A DNA stretch of 64,000 bases from Niabella ginsenosidivorans. Lineage in GTDB: Bacteria > Bacteroidota > Bacteroidia > Chitinophagales > Chitinophagaceae. The position numbers and the translations under genes were made by a program. The notes beneath the pieces are model-generated. The model had not been told where the DNA came from and ran no database searches. It saw nothing but the letters and a program-made list of their open reading frames with translations. Location: assembly GCF_001654455.1 (NCBI RefSeq), contig NZ_CP015772.1, positions 2,666,001 through 2,730,000 of the forward strand. Reading direction: 5' to 3'. Positions 17,797-25,751 of the stretch are shown one piece after another. Every line of letters starts with the position of its first letter. The first letter of the stretch is position 1.

Positions 17797-20175
17797 TCAC
17801 TCTGCCCGCAATGCTCCCACCGGGTTTACCAATGCCGCTTTTATACTTTGATAACTTACTGTTATTAATGCTATGCCTGCAGTTAATGCGCCTGCAATAG
17901 CAAACAGCCACCCGTTCATGTTAATTTTATATACATAATCCTGCAGCCAGCTATTCATTGCCCACCACGCTACGGGAAAGGCGATTAAGAAAGCAAGTGC
18001 TACCGGCTTTAAAAAATTTACTGACAGTAATTTCATAATACTTGATGAAGAGGCGCCCAGTACTTTACGTATACCAATCTCTTTAGTACGCTGTTCAGCC
18101 GTAAACGTTGCCAGGCCAAACAGGCCAAGGCAGGATATAAATATGGCAAGAAATGCAAAAAGGTTAGCGAGCTTGCTGATCACCGCTTCACTTTTATACA
18201 ATTTCGCATATTCAAGATCGGAGAATTGATATGTAAACGGGAATGCCGGGTTCAATTGCCTGCATAGCTGTTGCAGGAAGGTCAGGGCTTCATTTGTTCT
18301 GCCTGCTTTAATACGTACAAATATGGTTCCCCAGCTCCAGTTTTCATCCAGCCGGATAATCAGCGGCTCAATACGCTCATGCAAAGAACTGAAATGAAAA
18401 TCTTTAATTACCCCAATGATGTGGCCTTCATGGCTACCCCAGCTAATCGTTTTACCAACAGGGTCCTTAAAACCAATCTTATTAACGGCCGTTTCATTTA
18501 ACAGGAACCCAACAGAATCCGTTCCATAGTCTTTTGAAAAATCGCGGCCCGACAGCAGCTGAAGATTCATTGTCTTTACAAAATCGTACCCCACAACCGC
18601 ATCGGCAAACGGCACTGTTAAGTTGGGGTCCTTACCAGGCCAGCTGATATCTAAAAAGTGATGGGATATACCTGTTGGTGAATTGCGCATTTTGGAAATA
18701 TTCACAATAGCCGGATCTGCCAGGGACCTTTGTTTAAAGAGCTCAAAATTTTTAACAAGATCTCCTTCTATAGGAATATAGATAAGGTTGCCCCGATCAT
18801 ATCCTAAATTTTTCGTTTGAATATAGTTGAGCTGTTTATACACCACCATCATAGCAATTACCAGAAACGCGCTCATCGCAAATTGAAAAACCACTAATGC
18901 TTTCCTGAAAAAAGTAGCGCTCCAGCTAAACTTTAAGCTTCCCTTTAAAACGCGCACCGGTTTTAGCGATGAAAGGAACAGCGCAGGATAGCTTCCTGCC
19001 ACAGCTCCTGTAACAATGATTAGACCAAGTATACTTAGCCAGAAAGCGGGCTGGCCGAACGGAAGGGTCAACTGTTTGCCCGTAAGCCCATTAAATGCAG
19101 GCAGGGCAAGCACTGTAAGCAGCACGGCAATTATAATAGAAAAAAAAGCAAGCAGCATCACCTCGCCCATAAACCGGGCAATCAAAGTTGAACGTAAGGC
19201 TCCGATAACTTTTCTTATACCTACTTCTTTTGCACGTTTGGCAGAACGCGCCGTTGCCAGATTCATGAAATTGATGCAGGCGATCAGCAAAACAAATACG
19301 GCAATAATACTGAAAAGGTGCACATACTCTATTCTTCCCCCATCCAGGTAGCCATCTTTAAAATTGGAGTGAAGGTATTTTTCAGTGAACGGCTGCAATG
19401 CCAGCTCCATAATAAAGCTCTTATTCTTTTGCTGGTAATTATAAAGAAAGCTTTTGATCTTATCCTGCACTTTGGCAGCATCAGCATCCGGTCTTAATTG
19501 TATAAACGTTTGCGGGCTTGTGTTGCTCCAGTTATGTACCCAATTGTTTTGCTTTACAAAATCAGCCCATGTTCTTAAAAAATCAAACTGCAATGACGAC
19601 CCGTGGGGCACATTATCAAATACAGCTGAAACTTTTAAATCTTCCTTATTGTCAAACCGGATTATTTTATTAACAGCATCGGATGCATCTCCAAAAAAAT
19701 ATTCAGCCATGTATTTTGACAGGGCGATTGTATTAGGTTCATTTAGCGCAGTTGCGGCATTGCCCTGCAATAAGGGGTAGCTGAACATTTTGAAAAAATC
19801 CTCGCCCGCAAAAGCGCCGCTCATCTTTGTTATTTTTTTCCCGGCTTCAAACGTATTGCTGCTCCCCGGCGGTGCTGCAAATTCAAAGCCGCTTTCATAC
19901 TGAACTTCAGGAACGGTCTTTTTTAATTCCTGGGCCAGGAGGCCCTGTGTGTTATAGCTGGCATCCACCTTTCCATCAAAATAATTACGTTCATATACCT
20001 GGTATAAGAAACTGCCGTTTTTATGGAAGGCATCAACATTTTTTTCATCATTTACCCAAAGCATGATCAGCAAGCTGCAAGCCAGGCCTAAGGCGAGGCC
20101 CATAATATTGATAACGGAGAAGCCCTTTCCGCGAATGATGCCCCGCCATGCTATTTTTATATAATTTCTGAACAT
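17797..20175 (-). CDS. ABC transporter permease, double MacB/FtsX type (array member 7)
   Basis: 792 residues beginning MFRNYIKIAWRGIIRGKGFS, the permease nearest the ATPase gene. The first half has ACINFMNLATARS and KEVGIRKVIGAL. The second has KEIGIRKVLGAS and ends NPVGALRAE, with Gly for the usual Lys. The mid-protein LKPVRVLKGSLKFS is standard. The ATPase gene lies 278 bp upstream on the same strand, so this member is the most likely constitutive partner of that ATPase. That pairing is inferred from position only. Confidence 0.9.
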   Translation of the reverse strand: MFRNYIKIAWRGIIRGKGFSVINIMGLALGLACSLLIMLWVNDEKNVDAFHKNGSFLYQVYERNYFDGKVDASYNTQGLLAQELKKTVPEVQYESGFEFAAPPGSSNTFEAGKKITKMSGAFAGEDFFKMFSYPLLQGNAATALNEPNTIALSKYMAEYFFGDASDAVNKIIRFDNKEDLKVSAVFDNVPHGSSLQFDFLRTWADFVKQNNWVHNWSNTSPQTFIQLRPDADAAKVQDKIKSFLYNYQQKNKSFIMELALQPFTEKYLHSNFKDGYLDGGRIEYVHLFSIIAVFVLLIACINFMNLATARSAKRAKEVGIRKVIGALRSTLIARFMGEVMLLAFFSIIIAVLLTVLALPAFNGLTGKQLTLPFGQPAFWLSILGLIIVTGAVAGSYPALFLSSLKPVRVLKGSLKFSWSATFFRKALVVFQFAMSAFLVIAMMVVYKQLNYIQTKNLGYDRGNLIYIPIEGDLVKNFELFKQRSLADPAIVNISKMRNSPTGISHHFLDISWPGKDPNLTVPFADAVVGYDFVKTMNLQLLSGRDFSKDYGTDSVGFLLNETAVNKIGFKDPVGKTISWGSHEGHIIGVIKDFHFSSLHERIEPLIIRLDENWSWGTIFVRIKAGRTNEALTFLQQLCRQLNPAFPFTYQFSDLEYAKLYKSEAVISKLANLFAFLAIFISCLGLFGLATFTAEQRTKEIGIRKVLGASSSSIMKLLSVNFLKPVALAFLIAFPVAWWAMNSWLQDYVYKINMNGWLFAIAGALTAGIALITVSYQSIKAALVNPVGALRAE

Positions 20176-20453
20176 AGAATTGAAATTTCAGGTTTAAGGC
20201 ATGGGACGTGAGGTATTCAGATTTTAGACGTTAGATGCCAGGCCTCGCTGTCAGTGATCAGTCGTAAGTTTCCGGTTCCGATTGCTATGGGAGTCAGCGT
20301 CAACGATCAACCACATTCAGCCTCCACTTGCTATGCACTTTTCACTGTTCCCTATGCACCCTTTTTACATTCCAAATTCATCATTCTACCTTTTACATTT
20401 CCGCGTTCTCCTTTCTCATTTTTTATTTCTTATTTATGATTCCCTGTTTCCTG
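20176..20453. other. Spacer between ATPase and permease 7
   Basis: No gene is seen. It holds a decayed version of the CCGATA palindrome (about 20275-20290) and pyrimidine-rich spacer repeats on the plus strand. Confidence 0.5.
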
Positions 20454-21203
20454 CTACACCAGAATATTCTCTGTAACCGTATGCCCGTCCAGCATACGGA
20501 TAATGCGATGGCTGTAACGTGCATCATGCTCACTATGCGTAACCATTACAATAGTCGTTCCTGCTTCATTCAGATCCGTAAGCATCTGCATTACTTCGTT
20601 GCCATTGGTGCTGTCCAGGTTTCCTGTAGGCTCATCCGCCAAAATGAGCCTGGGCCTGTTCACTACCGCCCTTGCAACTGCCACACGCTGTTGCTGACCA
20701 CCGGAAAGCTGCTGCGGAAAGTGGTTCCGGCGGTGCATGATCTGCACTTTCTCCAGCACCTCATCGACCCTGGCCTTCCGGTCCGATTTTTTTACACCGG
20801 CATACATCAGCGGCAGCTCTACATTTTCAAAAACGGTCAGCTCATCAATCAGATTAAAGCTCTGGAATACAAACCCTATATTCTTTTTGCGCATATCCGC
20901 GCGCTTGCGTTCATTAAACCTCGCTACTTCTACCCCGTTAAATAAAAAGCTGCCGGCATCAGGGTCGTCCAGCAGGCCCAGGATGTTCAGCAAGGTAGAC
21001 TTTCCACAGCCGGAAGGCCCCATTACGGCTACAAACTCACCCTCCTTTACATCAAAGGACAAATCATTCAAAGCTATCGTTTCCACTTCTTCCGTACGAT
21101 AGATCTTCTCAAGATTGGTAATCTTGATCATATAAGGCGTCGCTGTTTTAGCAGGTGCTGCCTGGGTATTTTCGGGTTCGGGTATTGTATTTACTGGATC
21201 CAT
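20454..21203 (-). CDS. ABC transporter ATP-binding protein (MacB/LolD type)
   Basis: 249 residues. Walker A is GPSGCGKST, the signature LSGGQQQRVAVARA, Walker B LILADEPTGNLDS and the switch His lies in VTHSEHD. The LDS ending and overall length place it with the LolD/FtsE/MacB-type ATPases that power FtsX-like permeases. The first 24 residues are a Pro/Ala/Thr-rich leader outside the domain, and an internal start at 21131 (MIKITNLEKIYR) would remove them. It is the only ATPase in the window despite at least eight permeases, so it is probably shared among them (inference). Confidence 0.92.
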   Translation of the reverse strand: MDPVNTIPEPENTQAAPAKTATPYMIKITNLEKIYRTEEVETIALNDLSFDVKEGEFVAVMGPSGCGKSTLLNILGLLDDPDAGSFLFNGVEVARFNERKRADMRKKNIGFVFQSFNLIDELTVFENVELPLMYAGVKKSDRKARVDEVLEKVQIMHRRNHFPQQLSGGQQQRVAVARAVVNRPRLILADEPTGNLDSTNGNEVMQMLTDLNEAGTTIVMVTHSEHDARYSHRIIRMLDGHTVTENILV

Positions 21204-21362
21204 ATATATGGGTTTGAGTTGAGATTTGAATAATCAGATGTTAGAGTTATTAGTCATCAGTTTTCAGTAAGAGCTATACCGGGTTGTTAATTACTATTAT
21301 TTTTCATAATTCTAATTTATTAATAATCTAAAAAAAACACTATCCAAGATTTTACCAGATTA

Positions 21363-21662
21363 GTGATATGGCAAAGAAGCCATCTGCTCACATTAAATAT
21401 TTACCGCATCAGTAAAAAATTTCCCAAAGTGGAAAGTATGGCGCTGACTTACCAAATAGGGAAAGCTGCTTATTCCATACCAACCAATATAGCAGGAGGT
21501 TGTGAAAGAAAAACAACCCCTCAATTAAAGAGCTTCCTGAACATTGCTGCAGGTTCTGCTGCTGAACTTCACTACCAACTTATTTTATTTAAAGATCTTT
21601 TATATCTACCTCGCGCTATTTCTGAAGAGCTAATCCAGGAAATTCTAGAAATCAAAAAATGA
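21363..21662 (+). CDS. Four-helix-bundle protein, 23S rRNA intervening-sequence (S23) family; ends look damaged
   Basis: 99 residues from a GTG start, matching the S23 family (VIWQRSHLLTLNIYRISKKF, then SIPTNIAGG and AAELHYQLILFKDL). The homologous frame continues upstream as IQDFTRL into an A8 run and a stop with no ATG, so the native start is missing or non-standard. At the 3' end the frame stops in an A6 run. One extra A would read on as KKMIYSFMDKL and stop at 21685-21687, the expected family C-terminus. The gene is probably decaying or affected by homopolymer errors. It lies antiparallel between adaptor and ATPase, interrupting that operon. The role of free-standing members is unclear. 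Confidence 0.75.
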   Translation: MIWQRSHLLTLNIYRISKKFPKVESMALTYQIGKAAYSIPTNIAGGCERKTTPQLKSFLNIAAGSAAELHYQLILFKDLLYLPRAISEELIQEILEIKK

Positions 21663-21743
21663 TTTATAGTTTTATGGATAAGCTTTAATACAAGTTTTCA
21701 GTTATTAGTAATCAGTTTTTAACAACAACTGATAACTGGTTAC

Positions 21744-22997
21744 TCACTTCTTCAAAACCAGCTCCTGCATATCCCCGTAGTTCTCATAACTGCTGGTAAT
21801 TACTTTATCACCGGGTTGCAGTCCTTTCAGCACTTCATAATAATCGGGGTTCTGGCGTCCCAGCTGCACTTCAGCCCGGTAAGCCGTTTTGCCGTCATCA
21901 CTTATTTTAAACACCCAGTTTCCCCCTGTTTGCTGATAGAAGCCGCCTTTAGCTAAAAGCACTGCAGTGGTCTCGTCGCTCAGCGCCAGGCTGATAGACA
22001 GGGTCTGGCCGCGGCGGATATCTTTTGGTACATTGCCCACAAATTCCATATCTACCTGAAAACGCCCGTTTGTTACCTGGGTATATATTTTTTTAACACG
22101 CAGCTGGTACGATTTTCCCGCTATGGTCACATCTCCCATCAAACCGTTAAATATGCGGGAAATATAATGCTCATCAATATCCACCCGTACCTTATATCCT
22201 GTCAGCACATCAATCTGACCCAGGCGCTCGCCTTTATTTTTTGACTGGCCGATCTCAGCATCCAGCGAAGTCAGCTGCCCGTCTACAGGTGCCCTCAGGA
22301 TCAGGTCTCCTACTTTACGACCATACAGATCCAGGGCCTTCTGAGAGCTGCTGAACGACTGCGATGCCTGTTTTGTCTGCAACTCGTTAGACTGCTCATC
22401 CTGCTTAATAATCCTTGCTGCCAGGTCTCTTTTTTTCAGCTTATAATAATAATCGTTCTCCGCCTGCTGAAATTCCTGCTTTCCAATGGCCTTATTCTGG
22501 TACAGGTATTTATCCATATTATAAACGCGTTCCGCTTCTTTCAGCTGGCTTTCGGCATCGGTCATCTGGTTCAGGTTGTTCACGGTATTTTGTTGTGCGG
22601 TCACTTTAGCCAGTTGTACCTGCGCCAGGGTTGTATATACATACGATTGCTGCCCTACCAGGCTTAGCTCCAGGTCGGTGTTGCTCAGTCTCAGAATAGG
22701 TTCTCCTTTTTTCATCATGGCCCCGTCCTCTACATATTTTTCTTCAACCCGGCCTCCTTCCATTGCATCCAGGTAAATAGTGCTGGCGGGCATTACAATT
22801 CCGTTTACGGGAATATATTCTTTAAAAGGTGCTTTTTTAACCTCACTGATTGTAATACGTTCGGTATCCACGTTCAGTTTGCTTTTACCGCTCGCCATTA
22901 CAATGCTGAATATAATCAGCAGCACCAGGGCTGTAATGCCGGCAATGGTCCAGATCCGTTTTTTGTTCCAGAACTTCTTTTCAATAACTCTGTCCAC
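21744..22997 (-). CDS. HlyD/MacA-type periplasmic adaptor of an efflux system
   Basis: 417 residues with one N-terminal membrane helix (about 17-36, IAGITALVLLIIFSIVMA), then a lipoyl-like segment (IYLDAMEGGRVEEKYVEDG). A long helical hairpin follows (about 105-215, rich in Gln/Lys/Glu), then the second lipoyl half (LRAPVDGQL) and a beta-barrel domain. Such adaptors join an inner-membrane ABC permease to an outer-membrane channel. No TolC-like gene is present in the window. It lies 14 bp after the small lipoprotein gene on the same strand, so the two are cotranscribed. The ATPase follows about 540 bp further on. Confidence 0.9.
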   Translation of the reverse strand: MDRVIEKKFWNKKRIWTIAGITALVLLIIFSIVMASGKSKLNVDTERITISEVKKAPFKEYIPVNGIVMPASTIYLDAMEGGRVEEKYVEDGAMMKKGEPILRLSNTDLELSLVGQQSYVYTTLAQVQLAKVTAQQNTVNNLNQMTDAESQLKEAERVYNMDKYLYQNKAIGKQEFQQAENDYYYKLKKRDLAARIIKQDEQSNELQTKQASQSFSSSQKALDLYGRKVGDLILRAPVDGQLTSLDAEIGQSKNKGERLGQIDVLTGYKVRVDIDEHYISRIFNGLMGDVTIAGKSYQLRVKKIYTQVTNGRFQVDMEFVGNVPKDIRRGQTLSISLALSDETTAVLLAKGGFYQQTGGNWVFKISDDGKTAYRAEVQLGRQNPDYYEVLKGLQPGDKVITSSYENYGDMQELVLKK

Positions 22998-23011
22998 GAT
23001 TGGTCTTTTTA

Positions 23012-23389
23012 TTATTTGATTCCGTATTGAATGTCAAACCTGCCAGAAGCATTATTACCGCTGAATGTTACTGTATAGGATTGGTTAGAAGGCAGTGCCA
23101 GCTCATTGCTGACCCGCTGGTCAACCTGCTCCTCCACCAGCACTTTGTTGCCGGAACTGACCAGCATCTTTAAATACCCTGATCCTTTCTCCACATTATA
23201 AGCAACATAGCCCCGTCCTTCCCCCTTCAGATCCATCCTGAATTTCTGTTTCCCGGTCAGGTTGGTGAACCCGGCAGAATGGTGCCCTGGTGTGTCTGCC
23301 CCCTGCCATGCATTGGCAGTAACGCCCGTATACCGGTTGCAGGCGCTCAGACAAAAAACAAAAACGATACAAATACTTATTTTCTTCAT
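23012..23389 (-). CDS. Small lipoprotein of unknown function, first gene of the adaptor operon
   Basis: 125 residues, MKKISICIVFVFCLSACNRY, with a lipobox ending at Cys17. The mature part has mainly polar, beta-like segments (KFRMDLKGEGRGYVAYNVEKG and YTVTFSGNNASGRFDIQYG). I do not recognise a named domain. Its 14-bp distance to the HlyD gene suggests it works with the efflux system, perhaps at the outer membrane or as a sensor of envelope state (inference). A 17-bp regulator-like palindrome lies 118 bp upstream of the start. Confidence 0.75.
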   Translation of the reverse strand: MKKISICIVFVFCLSACNRYTGVTANAWQGADTPGHHSAGFTNLTGKQKFRMDLKGEGRGYVAYNVEKGSGYLKMLVSSGNKVLVEEQVDQRVSNELALPSNQSYTVTFSGNNASGRFDIQYGIK

Positions 23390-23506
23390 TACATGCTATT
23401 GCTTCTGTTATCTATCCCTTAACAATATGCCAATTTGATAAAAATATACAAATCAACACATTGGGCAATTAAACGCTAACTTTTTCGTCCGCTACCGCAC
23501 AGAAAC

Positions 23507-23523
23507 TGTCCGGTTTTGATACA
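23507..23523. promoter_or_regulatory. Putative NtrC-type regulator site TGTCCGGTTTTGATACA
   Basis: A 17-bp imperfect palindrome flanked by AAC/GTT, extending the arms to AACTGT and ACAGTT. Twelve of its bases are shared in order with TGTACGCTTTCGGTACA at 5846-5862, and it differs at two positions from TGTCTGTTTTTGATACA at 24321-24337. It lies 118 bp upstream of the lipoprotein start, a plausible distance for an activator of sigma54 promoters. Confidence 0.45.
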
Positions 23524-23660
23524 GTTGTTGGTTGTAAGAGGCCAGAGCAATGAGAAGCAATCAGTTATGAATCAAACTTTCGCAGACCTGAGCCATTTCA
23601 ATCCCGTTGCTCATTTCTCATTCCGATTCCGAGTTATCGGGACTATCGGGCCTCATTTTT

Positions 23661-23693
23661 TAAAAAAATGGAGCAACCAAGACTAATCGCTCC
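23661..23693 (-). terminator. Rho-independent terminator of the PepSY-like gene
   Basis: On the minus strand GGAGC pairs with GCTCC across a 14-base loop that could partly pair through wobbles. The stem is followed by ATTTTTTT. It lies about 43 bp past the stop at 23736. Confidence 0.6.
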
Positions 23694-23735
23694 GTGAATT
23701 ATACATGAGAAGCTTTTGGATCGGTTTAATGGAAG

Positions 23736-24182
23736 TTACAGATCTCCCCTGTCATAAATACGCTTTTGGATGATGCCGCCATCGGAATCTACCACAACAT
23801 TGAACATTTTTTTATGGTCCAGTAAAACAATGTAATAAGATACATCATTATTTTTTGAAAATTCGGTTACGCCCATGATCTCTTTATTTTCAAACGCTTT
23901 CTTTACGCTGTAGCGGATGTTTACCGGAAGATCTTCTTCCTTATAGTAACGAAGCATGGACACCAGCTTTCCATTATTATCAATAACGACCCTCATCCGG
24001 ATCGTGTTCAAATTAAAGCTGGCTTCATTTTGTTTGCCTGTTATTCTCCAGCTTACGTCAGCGGCTTCTGAAAATACCTGGTGGAATGTTTCCAGTGCCT
24101 TTGCACTGACTGCCGGCTCATCGTTTGCGGCGTTCACACTTACTGTTATAAAAGCGGCTACAATAAGAATTAACTTTTTCAT
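23736..24182 (-). CDS. Small secreted PepSY-like protein
   Basis: 148 residues with a signal peptide (MKKLILIVAAFITVSVNAA). The mature chain has FHQVFSEAADVSWR and the pattern of short beta strands around VVIDNNGKLVSMLRYYKEED, then VNIRYSVKKAFENKEI. This resembles the periplasmic PepSY-like (BLIP-fold) proteins common in Bacteroidota. It is divergent from the NtrC-type regulator gene, with a putative regulator site between them, so it may belong to the same regulon. Role unknown. Confidence 0.7.
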   Translation of the reverse strand: MKKLILIVAAFITVSVNAANDEPAVSAKALETFHQVFSEAADVSWRITGKQNEASFNLNTIRMRVVIDNNGKLVSMLRYYKEEDLPVNIRYSVKKAFENKEIMGVTEFSKNNDVSYYIVLLDHKKMFNVVVDSDGGIIQKRIYDRGDL

Positions 24183-24320
24183 TGTTATAAAATTTAAAGT
24201 TTTAAAAATTTATTTGTTTGAAACCATACATTGAAATGCCGTGCCATAAAAACAAAACATTCATTCATAAATAGTTATAATTTTGCCGGTCAAAAAATCT
24301 GCTTAAAAGCGAACACTGGA

Positions 24321-24337
24321 TGTCTGTTTTTGATACA
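24321..24337. promoter_or_regulatory. Putative regulator site TGTCTGTTTTTGATACA
   Basis: This 17-bp site lies 64 bp upstream of the NtrC-type regulator start and 138 bp upstream of the divergent PepSY-like gene. It matches the site at 23507-23523 at 15 of 17 positions. CTTGCAAAA follows directly, but no GG stands 12 bp before the GC, so a sigma54 core promoter is not evident. Confidence 0.45.
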
Positions 24338-24401
24338 CTTGCAAAAAAATAATCCGGATAATTTGTTTTACCACATTCTCTGTGCATTTTTGTGTACAAT
24401 T

Positions 24402-25751
24402 ATGCTTTTAAAAGACGCTTCCATATTAATTGTTGATGATGATCCTGATGTATTAACAGCAGCCCGTTTGTTGCTGAAATCACAGGCAAAAGAAGTAATG
24501 ACCGAAAAAAATCCTGAGAACCTGCGCTCCCTTTTTTTGAAGAAGGATTTTGACCTGGTGCTGATGGACATGAACTTCAACAGCACGATCAATACCGGTA
24601 ACGAGGGGTTATACTGGCTGCGAAAAATAAGAGAGCTGGGCTCCAAAGCTTCGATCATTATGATCACGGCATACGGAGACATTGATCTTGCCGTACGGTC
24701 ATTAAAAGAAGGCGCTTCGGATTTTATGCTGAAGCCCTGGCAGAACGATCAGCTCATTCAGAATGTAAAAGACCTGCTGAAAAAACGAACGGTAAAATCC
24801 GTACAGCAGGTAAACACCAGCGGTAGCGGATTGCTGGGCCAATCTGAAGCCATACTGGATGTGCTGAAAAAAATAGAAAAAATAGCGCCTACAGATGCAA
24901 ATATCCTGATCCTGGGTGAGAATGGTACCGGCAAGGATCTTGCGGCGCATGCCATACACCAGCAATCATTAAGGGCTGGCAGGCCCTTTATCAAAACCGA
25001 TGTAGGCTCTTTAACAGAAAGCCTTTTTGAAAGTGAACTGTTCGGGCACACCAAAGGCGCATTTACAGATGCGCGTGAAGAACGTACGGGGCGATTTGAG
25101 GCGGCAAACGGAGGTACTTTATTCCTGGATGAGATTGGCAATATCACACTGCATCAGCAGGCCCGTTTGTTAACAGTGTTGCAGAACAGGCAGGTTACCA
25201 AACTGGGGGCGCATCAACCTGTGCCGGTCGATATTCGCCTCATCTGCGCCACCAATGTACCCTTGGAAGAACTGGCAGATGAAAAACGTTTCAGAAAGGA
25301 TTTGATTTACCGCATCAATACAGTAGAGATCATGCTGCCCCCGCTCAGGAAAAGAACGGGAGACATTGAGCTGCTGGCCAGGCATTTTGTAAAACAATAT
25401 GGTGAAAAGTATTTTAAACCAGGTCTTGGGCTGGATAAAAAATCCATCGAAAAACTGAATCAGTATCATTTTCCCGGTAATGTGCGGGAACTGCAGTATG
25501 CTATTGAACGGGCGGTTATTATGAGCGATGGCGAAAGTATACAGCCGGCGGACATTGTTTTTTCACCTATTGAAACCAGGGGGGCAGAAATAACAAAAAC
25601 GCCCGACTCCATCAACCTGAATACCCTGGAAAAAAATGCCATCCTCCTTGCTATTGAAAAGAACAAAGGGAACATTACAAAAGCCGCCAAAGAACTGGGC
25701 CTTACAAGAACAGCTCTTTACCGCAGGTTGAACAAATATGATATTGAGTAA
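24402..25751 (+). CDS. Sigma54-dependent response regulator (NtrC family)
   Basis: 449 residues from the ATG at 24402. A longer open frame exists upstream but gives no recognisable sequence before the receiver domain. The receiver (about 5-125) has the DDD pocket and phospho-acceptor Asp56 (LVLMDMN). The AAA+ domain has Walker A GENGTGKD (172-179), GAFTDA (219-224) and Walker B FLDEIG (241-246). The C-terminal helix-turn-helix is GNITKAAKELGLTRTALYRR. The sigma54-contact loop is GAFTDA where the classic form is GAFTGA. It overlaps the kinase gene by 14 bp, so the pair is translationally coupled. It probably controls the adjacent adaptor/permease array (inference from position and shared palindromes). 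Confidence 0.93.
   Translation: MLLKDASILIVDDDPDVLTAARLLLKSQAKEVMTEKNPENLRSLFLKKDFDLVLMDMNFNSTINTGNEGLYWLRKIRELGSKASIIMITAYGDIDLAVRSLKEGASDFMLKPWQNDQLIQNVKDLLKKRTVKSVQQVNTSGSGLLGQSEAILDVLKKIEKIAPTDANILILGENGTGKDLAAHAIHQQSLRAGRPFIKTDVGSLTESLFESELFGHTKGAFTDAREERTGRFEAANGGTLFLDEIGNITLHQQARLLTVLQNRQVTKLGAHQPVPVDIRLICATNVPLEELADEKRFRKDLIYRINTVEIMLPPLRKRTGDIELLARHFVKQYGEKYFKPGLGLDKKSIEKLNQYHFPGNVRELQYAIERAVIMSDGESIQPADIVFSPIETRGAEITKTPDSINLNTLEKNAILLAIEKNKGNITKAAKELGLTRTALYRRLNKYDIE

Larger units (their letters stand above)
23390..23735. promoter_or_regulatory. 346-bp region upstream of the lipoprotein/adaptor operon
   Basis: No gene is seen. It carries the putative regulator site at 23507-23523 and a weaker relative (23486-23501, CGTCCGCTACCGCACA) about 22 bp away. 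CCGATAACTCGG-like repeat fragments lie near 23625-23650, and the terminator of the next gene is at 23661-23693. No convincing -24/-12 sigma54 promoter was found. The nearest candidate on the minus strand, TTGGCA followed by TTAAG, has a poor -12 element. Confidence 0.5.

Noticed and set aside
20328-20945. 205-codon open frame on the plus strand opposite the ABC ATPase
   Set aside because: It lies antisense to a clearly coding ATPase gene and starts in low-complexity spacer. It has no recognisable domain.
23390-23735. Possible sigma54 -24/-12 promoter for the lipoprotein/adaptor operon
   Set aside because: TTGGCA is followed by TTAAG rather than TTGCA at the correct distance, so the -12 element fails. 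Not listed as a promoter.
24231-24401. Upstream extension of the NtrC-type regulator frame (57 more codons)
   Set aside because: The extension has no receiver-domain similarity and overlaps the promoter region with the putative operator. The start at 24402 gives the normal domain beginning.
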